Shown piece after piece: positions 1-6,933 of a DNA stretch of 8,104 nt. Location of the stretch: contig JAQGNA010000025.1 of NCBI GenBank assembly GCA_028292075.1, forward strand, positions 1-8,104, given 5' to 3'. Positions within the stretch are counted from its first letter, which is position 1. Each line of letters opens with the position of its first letter. The translations under genes and the position numbers were made by a program. This stretch comes from Rhodoferax sp. (GTDB taxonomy: Bacteria > Pseudomonadota > Gammaproteobacteria > Burkholderiales > Burkholderiaceae). Below the pieces are notes generated by a model. It had not been told where the DNA came from and ran no database searches. It worked only from the letters and a program-made list of their open reading frames with translations.

Positions 1-370
1 ATAAGGAATCGTCCACATCACTTTCGAACGCTCCTCGGTGAAGAACATCCCGGTGTTGATGCCGTCGAAGCGCGCGGACTTCAGCGCTGGAATCATCGCC
101 GGGAAGTCCATGCGAATCGTCTCGGCCTTCAGGCACAGGCGCTTGCCCAGTTCGGCGGCGAGCTCCAGGTTCATTCCCTTGAGTTCACCGCTGGCATCGA
201 CGAACTGCAGCGGCGGAAGTGTCGGGTTGGTCGACAGCATGATCTTGCCGTCGCTGACCAATTCGCTCCTGGCGATCGTCGGGGTGCAGGTCTGCCCCGA
301 GGCCACCATGCCAGAAAGCGGGCCGGCGAGCGCCACGAGGACCAGGGTGCGCAGAAGGGTAAATTTCATG
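1..370 (-). CDS. ABC transporter substrate-binding protein, family 3 (amino-acid type), 5' part only
   Basis: Periplasmic solute-binding protein of the polar amino acid / opine uptake class, cut by the left edge; 123 N-terminal codons are visible. The start ATG at 370 follows AAGGA with about 7 nt spacing. Residues 1-25 form a signal peptide (basic MKFTLLR, hydrophobic core, cleavage probably before QTC). The mature part shows the family pattern: NPTLPPLQFVD, then GMNLELAAELGKRL, then MIPALKSARFDGINTGMFFTEERSK and a hydrophobic-PY strand, where family 3 proteins have a similar FD.I..G...T.ER sequence. It is about 60% identical (59 of 98 aligned residues) to the binding protein at 2349-3188, so the two are paralogs. 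The gene is divergent from the LysR gene, which probably controls it. The ligand cannot be told; permease and ATPase genes may follow beyond the left edge. Confidence 0.93.
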
Positions 371-578
371 GTGATTCCTTGAGTAAAAGAGAGTGGCCTG
401 CCACGCGGATTTCGAGGGCTTGAAACGAAAGAATAACGAGCCCGGCGCCGCCTGGGCAATTCAGTTGAGGGTGCGGACTATAGGTCGCCGATATACGTTT
501 TGATGGTGCGTTCGGCGCACCAAAATCGACAGCTATCATCGAGTGCCCCGACGTCTTGTCGGGTTTGAATCGACCCCC
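371..578. promoter_or_regulatory. Divergent control region between binding-protein gene and LysR gene
   Basis: This 208-base non-coding gap separates two divergent genes, the usual place for LysR-type control. For the leftward gene, a minus-strand TATAGT (477-482) matches the -10 consensus in five of six positions. No good -35 lies 17 nt upstream, as is common for promoters that need an activator. No clear promoter could be assigned to the LysR gene. The inverted repeat listed separately lies just upstream of the proposed -10, around the -35 region. Promoter positions are inferred from sequence only. Confidence 0.5.
504..522. promoter_or_regulatory. Inverted repeat with T-N11-A core, likely LysR-type binding site
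   Basis: The arms TGGTGCG (504-510) and CGCACCA (516-522) are perfect reverse complements around a 5-base centre. Within them T507 and A519 give the T-N11-A pattern of LysR-family sites, with TGCG/CGCA symmetry inside it. The site is about 57 bases before the preferred LysR start, and just upstream of a candidate -10 for the divergent binding-protein gene. That placement fits both autoregulation and activation. The same sequence could form an RNA hairpin, but neither gene is likely to need one here. Confidence 0.55.
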
Positions 579-1529
579 ATGTCCGACCCGCAATTCCGCT
601 CCCTGATCAACCTGCGCCAGCTGGAGGTTCTGCGCGCGGTGATGCGCTGTCGCACGACCATCGGCGCGGCCGAAGAGCTGGGCATGTCGCAGCCCGCGGT
701 GAGCAATGCCATCAAGCTGGCGGAGTCCAAGCTGGGGATCGCACTGTTCGACCGGGTAAGCAACCGGCTGGTGCCCACCGCCGATGCGCGGATTCTCATG
801 GCCGACGCCGAACCGCTCTTCGTGGTGCACGAAGCCGTGCAGCGCAAGGCCTGGGACTTGCGCACCGGCCGTGCCGGCGTGCTGCGCATCCACGCGACGG
901 CCGAGTTGTCGCAACACCTGGTGCCATCGGTGCTGGCGCTGTTCATGGCCGAGCATCCCGACGTGCAGGTCACGATCGAATCGGTACGCATGGACGCGCT
1001 GCTCGAGGGCGTGGAGAGCGGCAGCGCCGACGTCGGCATTGCCATGAAGCCGCCGGCCCGACCCAGCCTCACGCGCGAGGTACTTGTCGAGGCCGAGATG
1101 GTGTGCATCACGCCCCATGGCCACGCGCTGGCAGGCCTGCCGGTGCTGACGCCGTTCGACCTGCGGGGGCGCCGCATCGTTGGGCCCGGGCCGGCCAGTC
1201 CGCTGGGTGCAATGATCGCCCAGGCCTTCGAGCGCTCGTCGGACCATTACCACGCCGACATCGAAGCACGCTTCGCGAACGTGGTCAGTCCGCTGGTGGC
1301 GCGCGGCTTGGGCATCGGCTTCGTCGATGAGATGACGGCACGCTACGCGAAGGAGCCGGGCTTCGACGTGCACCGTTTCAGGCCCCGCGTCGCGATCCCG
1401 GTGTGCGGCCTGTTCATCCGCGACAAGCCGCGCCCGCGGTTGGCACAGGCCTTCATGCAGCATGCGCTGCAGTACATGCAGTCGCAGATTGGTCATCGCG
1501 ACGACGACGACGTAACAGCGGCCACGTGA
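579..1529 (+). CDS. LysR-type transcriptional regulator
   Basis: A cytoplasmic DNA-binding regulator of 316 aa, a normal length for the family. The winged helix-turn-helix is at about residues 12-70: LRQLEVLRAV, then TTIGAAEELGMSQPAVSNAIKLAESKLGIALFDR, close to the LysR signature. The remainder (about 90-300) matches the periplasmic-binding-like effector domain, with VLRIHATAELSQHLVPSVLALF opening it and LVARGLGIGFVDE near the second lobe. The ATG at 579 is preferred because it places the HTH at the usual distance from the N-terminus. An in-frame GTG at 543 would add 12 residues of unlikely composition; neither start has a strong Shine-Dalgarno. The C-terminus is acidic (DDDD) and probably a loose tail. 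It is divergent from the truncated binding-protein gene and convergent with the permease, so the former is its most likely target. The effector is unknown. Confidence 0.95.
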   Translation: MSDPQFRSLINLRQLEVLRAVMRCRTTIGAAEELGMSQPAVSNAIKLAESKLGIALFDRVSNRLVPTADARILMADAEPLFVVHEAVQRKAWDLRTGRAGVLRIHATAELSQHLVPSVLALFMAEHPDVQVTIESVRMDALLEGVESGSADVGIAMKPPARPSLTREVLVEAEMVCITPHGHALAGLPVLTPFDLRGRRIVGPGPASPLGAMIAQAFERSSDHYHADIEARFANVVSPLVARGLGIGFVDEMTARYAKEPGFDVHRFRPRVAIPVCGLFIRDKPRPRLAQAFMQHALQYMQSQIGHRDDDDVTAAT

Positions 1530-1604
1530 CCTCAGGAAAAAGCGACCGCAATGGCCAAAGCCATCGGCGGGCGCTAGGGCCCATGCCGCATGCAAGGTGG
1601 CCGG
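1530..1604. terminator. Convergent gap, possible weak bidirectional terminator
   Basis: These 75 bases lie between the ends of the convergent LysR and permease genes. A short hairpin is possible at 1551-1564 (ATGGC, loop CAAA, GCCAT). Another at 1597-1613 (GTGGCC and GGCCAC around 5 bases) includes the permease stop codon. Neither is followed by a T-run on either strand, so intrinsic termination is not well supported. Nothing else is seen in this gap. Confidence 0.2.
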
Positions 1605-2312
1605 TCAGGCCACAGCCAGTGCACGCACCACCGGCAGTTTCTTTTCCGTTAATGCATATCCTCTGCCATAGTGCTTTTCGAGGCGGCGTTGCACCACGTC
1701 CCACAGCGAGGTCAGAACCAGGTAGAACACGGCGGCGACGCAGTAGAGCTCCAACACCTCGAACTTCGCCTGCATCAGCACCTGGCTGCGGCGCATCAGC
1801 TCCTCCATCGAAATGACGGATGCCAGCGATGTAGCCTTCAGCAGGCCGTTCACCGAGTTGCCGAGCGGCGGAATGATGATGCGGATCACCTGCGGCAGCG
1901 TGACCAGCCGCAGCGTCGCCATCTTCGACAGGCTCAGTGCCTTGGCGGCTTCGATCTGGCCCTTGGCCACGGCCGAGAAGCCGGCACGGATCGTCTCCGA
2001 CAGGTAGGCGGCTTCGTTCAGGCTCAGTGCCAGGATGGCCGAGGTGAGCACATCGAAGCGCATGCCCAACTGCGGCAGGCCGGTGTAGATGATGACGATC
2101 TGCACCAGCAGCGGCGTGCCGCGGAAGATCCAGATGTAGAACTTTGCCGGCGTCCGCAGGAGCTTGTTGGTGGACATGCTCGCAAGCGCCAGCGGCAGCG
2201 CGAGGACCAGGCCGATGAAGATCGTGGTGATCGTCAGCCCGATCGTGATTCCGACCCCACCAAGGAGGTAAGGGTTGACCAGGTAGGACAGGAAGGCGTC
2301 GACGTTGAACAC
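1605..2312 (-). CDS. Amino-acid-type ABC transporter permease (HisM/GlnP family)
   Basis: Inner-membrane subunit of 235 aa, the usual size for permeases of polar amino acid importers. Hydrophobic segments fall near residues 15-45, 58-80, 88-105, 142-170 and 188-207. Conserved family stretches are RGTPLLVQ (64-71), LSETIRAGFSAVAKGQ (104-119), and the cytoplasmic EAA loop at 121-140 that docks on the ATPase. The loop has Ser at residue 127 where the consensus has Gly. The start is GTG at 2312, preceded by AAAGGAAA about 8-9 nt upstream. It lies 36 nt after the binding-protein gene and is the last gene of the leftward operon. No ATPase or second permease gene follows, so it probably forms a homodimer or pairs with a subunit encoded elsewhere. 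The substrate is unknown. Confidence 0.95.
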   Translation of the reverse strand: MFNVDAFLSYLVNPYLLGGVGITIGLTITTIFIGLVLALPLALASMSTNKLLRTPAKFYIWIFRGTPLLVQIVIIYTGLPQLGMRFDVLTSAILALSLNEAAYLSETIRAGFSAVAKGQIEAAKALSLSKMATLRLVTLPQVIRIIIPPLGNSVNGLLKATSLASVISMEELMRRSQVLMQAKFEVLELYCVAAVFYLVLTSLWDVVQRRLEKHYGRGYALTEKKLPVVRALAVA

Positions 2313-2348
2313 GGCCCGGATTTCCTTTTTTCTGTCTCTGGGTTGCGC

Positions 2349-3188
2349 TTACTTCAGCACCGGGCCTGGGCCGCGGATGGCGAAGGCAGTGTCCTTCAGA
2401 CGGGTCATCCTGAACTTGTCGAACAGCTTGTCGTAGGTGCCGTCGGCCTTCAGTTCGTTCAGTGCGGCGGCCGCGGCAGTGGCCGTCGTCTTGTCGCGGT
2501 AGGTCACGGTGATGTCGGTGCCGTTGATGCCACTCAGCCAGACCTTGGCGATGCCGCGCTCGACGAAGTTTGCCGCCGTCTCATCGATGTTGATGCCGGC
2601 TTCCAGCTGGCCGGCGCGCAATGCGGCCGTTGTCTCCGAAGCGGTGGCGAAGGTGCGGAAGTCGATCGACTTCAGGCCGCGGGCGACCATGTCGGCGTTG
2701 TACTCGCGCGACTTGCGTTCCTGGTAGGTACCGGTCTCGATGCCGACCACGCGGCCGGCCAGGTCGTCGAATTTGGTGATCTTCAGCGGACTCGCCGGCA
2801 CCGTGTAGATGCTCATGGCCTGTTGCGCGTAGGGGACCATGAACATCAGCTTGGAACGCTCTTCGGTCCAGAACATGCCGGTGTTGATCATGTCGAAGCG
2901 CCCGGCCTGAAGGGCGGGAATCATCGGCGGCATGTCCATGCGCACGAAGACGGCCTCGAGGCACAGCTTTTTGGCGATGGCTTTGCCGAGTTCGACGTTC
3001 AGTCCTTGCAGTTCACCCTTCTCATCGACGAACTGCTGCGGCGGCAAAGTGGGATTGATCGACATCTGCAGCTTGCCGGGAGACACCAGATGCTCGGCAC
3101 CGACCTTGGGCGCGCAGGTCTGAGCCAGGGCTGAAGCCGAGAACGTGGCGCCGATGAAGAGCGCAAGCGCTATTTTCGAGAGTTGCAT
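2349..3188 (-). CDS. ABC transporter substrate-binding protein, family 3 (amino-acid type)
   Basis: Periplasmic solute receptor of 279 aa with a clear signal peptide (residues 1-22, MQLSKIA...SASALA, cleaved before QTC). The mature chain is a two-lobe type II binding fold: NPTLPPQQFVDEKGELQGLNVELGKAIAKKL in lobe 1, FDMINTGMFWTEERSK (family 3 pattern), and DDLAGRVVGIETGTYQE, the usual crossover into lobe 2. The start ATG at 3188 follows AGGAAA with about 8 nt spacing. It sits 60 nt after the MaoC gene and 36 nt before the permease, its evident partner. It is about 60% identical over 98 aligned residues to the truncated protein at the left edge, which suggests a duplicated transport module. Two cysteines, one just after the cleavage site and one in KKLCLE, are shared by both copies. 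The ligand is unknown, though the operon suggests an organic acid or acyl compound rather than a standard amino acid. Confidence 0.95.
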   Translation of the reverse strand: MQLSKIALALFIGATFSASALAQTCAPKVGAEHLVSPGKLQMSINPTLPPQQFVDEKGELQGLNVELGKAIAKKLCLEAVFVRMDMPPMIPALQAGRFDMINTGMFWTEERSKLMFMVPYAQQAMSIYTVPASPLKITKFDDLAGRVVGIETGTYQERKSREYNADMVARGLKSIDFRTFATASETTAALRAGQLEAGINIDETAANFVERGIAKVWLSGINGTDITVTYRDKTTATAAAAALNELKADGTYDKLFDKFRMTRLKDTAFAIRGPGPVLK

Positions 3189-3248
3189 GATGGGCTTTCC
3201 TGAAAAGAAGATGGGGTGAAGCGGAAGAAAAACAGAACAGTTAAAACC

Positions 3249-3779
3249 TCAGGACGTCGCGTCGCTCCGGCATGCCAGCAGTGCGCTGTGCTGTGCCTCG
3301 ATGACGCTTTCGTCGCGTTGATTCACAAGCCGCAGCGTCTCGGTCACGATGCCGCGGCCGGGACGCGATGACGCACGCTTCTCGGTGAATTCGAAACGCA
3401 CGCGGACCACGTCACCTGCGATCACCGGTCGCAAGAATCGCACCCGGTCCCAGCCAAGCGAAGCGATCGAACTGTTCTGATAGAGCTTGAGTTCGGTCTT
3501 CAGGCCTTCCATCAGCGCGAGGCCGTACAAGCCGTGCGCAATGACGCCGCCGAAGCCCCGCGAGCCGGCGTAGTCCGCATCGGTGTGTAGCGGATGGTGG
3601 TCGCGTGTCAGGTCGCAGAAGCTGGCGATGTCGGCCACCGTGATGGCATGCGTTGCGCTCGTGAAGGAGGCGCCGACGACCACGTCGTCGAAGTAGATGT
3701 CGTTGGTCTCGCCCATGTCACTGCTGTCACTGCTGTCACTGATGTCACTGATGTCACTGATGTCACTCATGTCATTCAT
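3249..3779 (-). CDS. MaoC-like hot-dog dehydratase / enoyl-CoA hydratase
   Basis: Probably hydrates a 2-enoyl-CoA to the 3-hydroxyacyl-CoA in the cytoplasm. With the ATG at 3779 it has 176 aa. The hydratase-2 motif is visible at about residues 56-83: DLTRDHHPLHTDADY then GFGGVIAHG. Asp60 and His65 keep the Asp-x4-His spacing of the catalytic pair of PhaJ-type hydratases, and the Asn usually following Asp (D-x-N-P) is His here. A single hot-dog domain is present, about 150 aa as in short family members. The start is chosen because GAGG lies 9 nt upstream and it overlaps the CoA-transferase stop by 8 nt, implying coupling. ATGs at 3770 and 3716 are alternatives; the latter would remove the odd N-terminal repeat and give 155 aa. 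The repeat (residues 2-22) is described separately. Stereochemistry and substrate are not known. Confidence 0.9.
   Translation of the reverse strand: MNDMSDISDISDISDSSDSSDMGETNDIYFDDVVVGASFTSATHAITVADIASFCDLTRDHHPLHTDADYAGSRGFGGVIAHGLYGLALMEGLKTELKLYQNSSIASLGWDRVRFLRPVIAGDVVRVRFEFTEKRASSRPGRGIVTETLRLVNQRDESVIEAQHSALLACRSDATS
3714..3776 (-). repeat. Seven 9-bp tandem units encoding Ser-Asp-X repeats
   Basis: On the minus strand the unit AGTGACATC and close variants occur seven times in a row. In translation order they read NDM, SDI, SDI, SDI, SDS, SDS, SDM. The first unit differs by AAT for AGT, and the fourth position onward changes ATC to AGC. The array begins immediately after the preferred ATG of the MaoC-like gene and ends in a further in-frame ATG. 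Because the unit is a multiple of three, copy-number change would keep the reading frame and only vary the length of an acidic, probably disordered N-terminus. Confidence 0.9.
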
Positions 3780-5364
3780 GCCGGGGTACCTCGATGTGGC
3801 GCGGGGCCAGGGCCATGAAGGCGTCGCGCATGCCCATCGGTCCAAGCCGGAAGATGCGCGCGTCCATGGTCTTCAAGTTGTCGCTGATGTGGATCGGAAA
3901 GCCGATCTGTTCGAGCACGTCTTCCTGTAAGCGCACGCCCGGTGCGATCTCGGTCAGCACGATGCCGTCGGCCTCCATCTCGAGCACCGCGCGGTCGGTG
4001 ACGAAGGTGACGCGCTGGCCACGTTCACGTGCCAAGCGGCCGGAGAAACTGATCTGGTCCACCTCGGAAACGAACTTCCTGAACTTGCCGTCGCGGCGGA
4101 TGTCGAGTCCGCCATCGGCCACCCGGATGTCGAACTCGCCGCCGGTGAGCGAGCCGCTGAACACCAGGCGCCGGGTGTTCTGCGTGATGTTGATGAAGCC
4201 GCCGGCGCCATCGTAGCGATTGCCGAAGCGGGTGACGTTGACGTTGCCGTGCCGATCGACCTGCGCGAAGGACAGGAAGGCGCAGGAGAGGCCGCCCCCG
4301 TCGTAAAAGTCAAACTGGTACGACTGGTCGAGGATGACCCGCGGATTGACCGAGGTGCCGAATTCGCGTGCATGGCCGGGCACGCCGCCGACCACGCCGG
4401 ACTCCACGGTGAGCGTGATCATTTCGTCGATGCCTTCCTCGGCGGCGACGTTCGGGATCATGGCCGAGATGCCCACGCCAAGGTTCACCACGTCACGTGG
4501 GCGCAGTTCGAACGCCGCGCGGCGTGCTACTACGCGCCGTGCGTCCAGGCGGTCGGGCGGGATGCTCGAACTCGGCACCATGGTCTCGCCGCAACGCGCT
4601 GGGTCGAACTGCGTTGCATAGGTCTGCATCTGGTTGGGCTGCACCACGAAGTGGTCGATCAGAAATCCGGGTATTTTCACCATGTGCGGGTGCACCGTGC
4701 CGCGCTTGACAATGCGTTTGACCTGGCAGATGACCGTGCCGCCGGCGTTGTGCACGGCCTGCGCCATCGACAGGTCTTCCCGCGCCGTGGCTTCGTGCTC
4801 CATGCTGACGTAGCCGTCTTCGTCGGCCGAAGTGCCGCGGATCAGCGCCACAGAGGGCACGCCAGGCGCGTGGTAGAAAAGGTAGTCCTTGCCGCCGATG
4901 CGCACGAGTTCGACCAGCTCCTCGGTGGTGCGCGCGTTCATGCGGCCGCCGTCCTGACGTGGGTCCATGTAGGTCTCCAGGCCAACATGTGTCAGCACGC
5001 CGGGCTGTCGGCCGGCCATCGCGCGGCACAGGTGTGTCATCACGCCTTGCGGAAAGTTGTACGCTTCCAGTTCCTCCTCGAGCACCAGTTTCATGAAGGG
5101 CAGCTGCATGCCGAAGTTACCGCCGATCACGCGCCGCACCAGCCCCTTGCGCGCGAAGTGGCACAGCCCCTTCTCGGTGAGGGCGCCCACTCCGGTGATG
5201 TGGAAAAGAGTGATGTCGTGCGGGCCGTTGCCGGCCAGGAAGCGCCTCTCGATGGCCTCGAACACCGCCTCGGGAACGCCCGAGCCGCCATTGCCGCCAG
5301 CCAGCACCATGTCGCCGTCCTTCAGCAAGGCGGCGGCTTCGTCAGGGGAGATGCAGTGGATCAT
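3772..5364 (-). CDS. CoA-transferase of the YdiF / propionate CoA-transferase type
   Basis: A 530-aa protein in which the two CoA-transferase halves are fused, as in acetate/propionate CoA-transferases (YdiF, Pct). These enzymes move CoA from one acyl-CoA to a free carboxylate, so the protein would activate the pathway acid. The N-terminal half shows the glycine-rich LAGGNGGSGVPEAVFEAIE (about residues 21-39) and GVMTHLCRAMAGRQPG. The C-terminal half begins near VNLGVGISAMIPNVAAEEG and contains TVESGVVGG with Glu321, the expected catalytic glutamate that forms the acyl-glutamyl intermediate. The DGGGLSCAFLSFAQVDRHGNVNV stretch is also typical. The ATG at 5364 has AAAGAGA upstream. It lies 14 nt after the dehydrogenase and overlaps the MaoC gene by 8 nt. 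Donor and acceptor acids cannot be deduced. Confidence 0.94.
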   Translation of the reverse strand: MIHCISPDEAAALLKDGDMVLAGGNGGSGVPEAVFEAIERRFLAGNGPHDITLFHITGVGALTEKGLCHFARKGLVRRVIGGNFGMQLPFMKLVLEEELEAYNFPQGVMTHLCRAMAGRQPGVLTHVGLETYMDPRQDGGRMNARTTEELVELVRIGGKDYLFYHAPGVPSVALIRGTSADEDGYVSMEHEATAREDLSMAQAVHNAGGTVICQVKRIVKRGTVHPHMVKIPGFLIDHFVVQPNQMQTYATQFDPARCGETMVPSSSIPPDRLDARRVVARRAAFELRPRDVVNLGVGISAMIPNVAAEEGIDEMITLTVESGVVGGVPGHAREFGTSVNPRVILDQSYQFDFYDGGGLSCAFLSFAQVDRHGNVNVTRFGNRYDGAGGFINITQNTRRLVFSGSLTGGEFDIRVADGGLDIRRDGKFRKFVSEVDQISFSGRLARERGQRVTFVTDRAVLEMEADGIVLTEIAPGVRLQEDVLEQIGFPIHISDNLKTMDARIFRLGPMGMRDAFMALAPRHIEVPRHE

Positions 5365-5378
5365 GGGTCGTCTCTTTC

Positions 5379-6521
5379 TCAGGCGAGTTCTTTTTCGACC
5401 TGCTTCGAGATGATCAGGCGCTGGATCTGGTTGGTGCCTTCGTAGATCTGCGCCAGGCGTACATCGCGGAAGATGCGTTCGATGCGGTAGTCGCGCGAGT
5501 AGCCGTTGCCGCCGTGCACCTGCAACGCGTTCGAGACGTGTTTCATGGCCATGTCGGTGGTGAAGAGCTTGGCCTGCGCCGCTTCCTTTGCATAGGGCAT
5601 GCCGGCGTCGAACACCCGCGATGCGTGGTGGATGAGCAGACGGGCGGCGGCGATGTCGGTCGACATGTCGGCCACCATGAATTGAATGGCCTGGAAGTTC
5701 ATGATCGGCTCGCCGAACTGCTTGCGCGTAGTGGCGTAGGCCACGGCATCTTCCATCGCCGCCTGTGCCATGCCCAGCGCCATCGACGACATCAGCAGGC
5801 GGCTGAAGTTGAAGTTGCCCATCGCCGTCTTGAAGGCCTGGTTCTCGGCGCCGATCATCGCCGTCTCGGGCACGTGCACGTCCTCCAGCACAATCTGGCA
5901 GTCCTCCAGGCCGTGCATGCCCAGCAATTCCTCGTTCTTGCCGCGGTGCACGCCTGGCGAGGATGCGTCGACCAGGAAGCAGCTCATTGAGCGGTGGCCG
6001 GCTTCCTTGCCGGTACGCGCGAAGACCATGATGCGGTCGGCTACGCCGCCCAGTGTGACCCAGGCCTTGGTGCCGCTGAGCACCCAGCCGGTTTCGGTCG
6101 CGCGCGCCGTGGTCTTGATGCTGGCGGCATCGGAGCCGAAGTCGGGCTCGGTCATGGCGGTGGCGAACACGATCGATCCGTTCAGGATGCCGGGAATCAA
6201 CGCCTTATGCGATGCGTTGCCGTGGTGGTGCAGGAACAGCGCCGCCTCCACCGGAATCGCAAAGGCGTTGCCGATGGCGGCCGAGCAGCGCGCCAGCTCT
6301 TCCATCACGAGGCAGAGGCTGACTGTGTCTAGGCCGGAGCCGCCCGCCGATTCGGCCAGGCTGACACCGAACAGGCCGAGCTCGGCCATGCCGAGATAGA
6401 GCTTGCGGTCGAACCGGTCTTCGCGGTCGATCGCGGCCGCTCGCGGCAGGATTTGCTTTTCGGCGAAGCGGCGTGCGGTGTCACGCACGGAGATCTGGTC
6501 TTCGGTATAGAACTGGGTCAT
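5379..6521 (-). CDS. Acyl-CoA dehydrogenase (FAD-dependent)
   Basis: A 380-aa flavoprotein, full length for the family. It oxidises an acyl-CoA to the trans-2-enoyl-CoA, passing electrons to an electron-transfer flavoprotein that is not encoded here. The helical N-domain covers about residues 1-115. The beta domain holds TAMTEPDFGSDAASIKT (121-137) and the FAD/substrate segment WVLSGTKAWVT. The C-domain has RKQFG at 266-270 and the signature YSRDYRIERIFRDVR followed by IYEGTNQIQ. Glu361 in YEGT is at the position of the catalytic base in short/medium-chain enzymes, rather than the isovaleryl-CoA-type location. The ATG at 6521 overlaps the tautomerase stop as ATGA, indicating translational coupling. 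It is followed 14 nt later by the CoA-transferase. Chain length and branching of the substrate are not evident. Confidence 0.96.
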   Translation of the reverse strand: MTQFYTEDQISVRDTARRFAEKQILPRAAAIDREDRFDRKLYLGMAELGLFGVSLAESAGGSGLDTVSLCLVMEELARCSAAIGNAFAIPVEAALFLHHHGNASHKALIPGILNGSIVFATAMTEPDFGSDAASIKTTARATETGWVLSGTKAWVTLGGVADRIMVFARTGKEAGHRSMSCFLVDASSPGVHRGKNEELLGMHGLEDCQIVLEDVHVPETAMIGAENQAFKTAMGNFNFSRLLMSSMALGMAQAAMEDAVAYATTRKQFGEPIMNFQAIQFMVADMSTDIAAARLLIHHASRVFDAGMPYAKEAAQAKLFTTDMAMKHVSNALQVHGGNGYSRDYRIERIFRDVRLAQIYEGTNQIQRLIISKQVEKELA

Positions 6522-6925
6522 GTTGTGAGCGGTGTGGTGATCGGTGCGTCAGGGACCTCGTCGCTGGCGAGATGGCCTTCATGCGCGACCTCTTCGCGTT
6601 CCCGGTCGATGAAATAAATGGCGACGTTATGGGCGGGGGTGTCGAAACAGGCCGACAGCGCCGGTGTCATGGCCTCGGCAACGGCGCGGCGCTGCTCAGT
6701 GCTACGGCGGTAGGCGTGCAACTTCACGAACACGCGAGCGCCTGCGGGCGGAAGGCCGAACTCGCCGGCATGGGCATAGTCTTCGGCGCCGACGTGCATG
6801 AAATAGACCGTCACGGTCGAGGGTGCGACGCCGAAGCTGCGCACGATGGCATCGGTGACGACCCCGGTCAGTTTGCGCTTTTCAATGGCGGCGGCACGCG
6901 GCGCCAGGACTTCGACATAAGGCAT
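6518..6925 (-). CDS. Tautomerase-superfamily protein with two fused 4-OT-like units
   Basis: A 135-aa protein starting Met-Pro (MPYVEVLAPR). After removal of Met, this gives the N-terminal Pro that is the catalytic base of tautomerases. It has two beta-alpha-beta units, about residues 2-58 and 63-121. They share the order beta strand, E-K-R-K / E-Q-R-R helix, then VTVYFMH / VAIYFID and EDYAHAGEF / EEVAHEGHL, so the gene arose by duplication and fusion. Only the first unit carries the Pro. Members of this fold isomerise, decarboxylate or dehalogenate unsaturated or keto acids. The ATG at 6925 is chosen for the Met-Pro start and GAAG about 6 nt upstream; a longer open frame to 7105 runs inside the LacI gene and has unlikely Arg-rich composition. 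It starts 8 nt after the LacI stop and overlaps the dehydrogenase start by 4 nt. The exact reaction is unknown. Confidence 0.88.
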   Translation of the reverse strand: MPYVEVLAPRAAAIEKRKLTGVVTDAIVRSFGVAPSTVTVYFMHVGAEDYAHAGEFGLPPAGARVFVKLHAYRRSTEQRRAVAEAMTPALSACFDTPAHNVAIYFIDREREEVAHEGHLASDEVPDAPITTPLTT

Positions 6926-6933
6926 CTGAATCT

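Noticed and set aside
543..578. GTG start at 543 for the LysR gene
   Set aside because: It adds 12 residues not typical before the HTH, has no Shine-Dalgarno, and places the start closer to the proposed operator. The ATG at 579 fits the family better, though this is not certain.
366..1595. Long minus-strand open frame (409 codons) opposite the LysR gene, and a second at 536-1177
   Set aside because: They lie antisense to a clear LysR gene. Their translations are rich in His, Arg, Gln and Ala or Ser, Arg and Thr without recognisable domains, as expected for shadow frames in GC-rich DNA.
1551..1613. Short hairpins as strong intrinsic terminators between the convergent genes
   Set aside because: The stems are only 5-6 bp and no T-run follows on either strand, so they are listed only as a weak possibility.
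1671..3134. Plus-strand open frame of 487 codons across the permease and binding-protein genes
   Set aside because: It spans two well-supported minus-strand genes and their gap, has a His/Gln/Arg/Asp-rich composition with no domain, and has no credible ribosome binding site.
3189..3248. Possible internal promoter in the 60-nt gap before the binding-protein gene
   Set aside because: The gap is pyrimidine-rich but shows no convincing -35/-10 pair or palindrome, only a ribosome binding site for the next gene.
3780..3845. N-terminal extension of the MaoC-like frame by 22 codons
   Set aside because: It lies inside the CoA-transferase 3' end, has unlikely composition (several Trp and Pro), and the ATG at 3779 has a Shine-Dalgarno and a normal coupling overlap.
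4249..5445. Plus-strand open frame of 398 codons opposite the CoA-transferase
   Set aside because: It is antisense to a gene with clear family motifs, and its own translation shows no recognisable fold.
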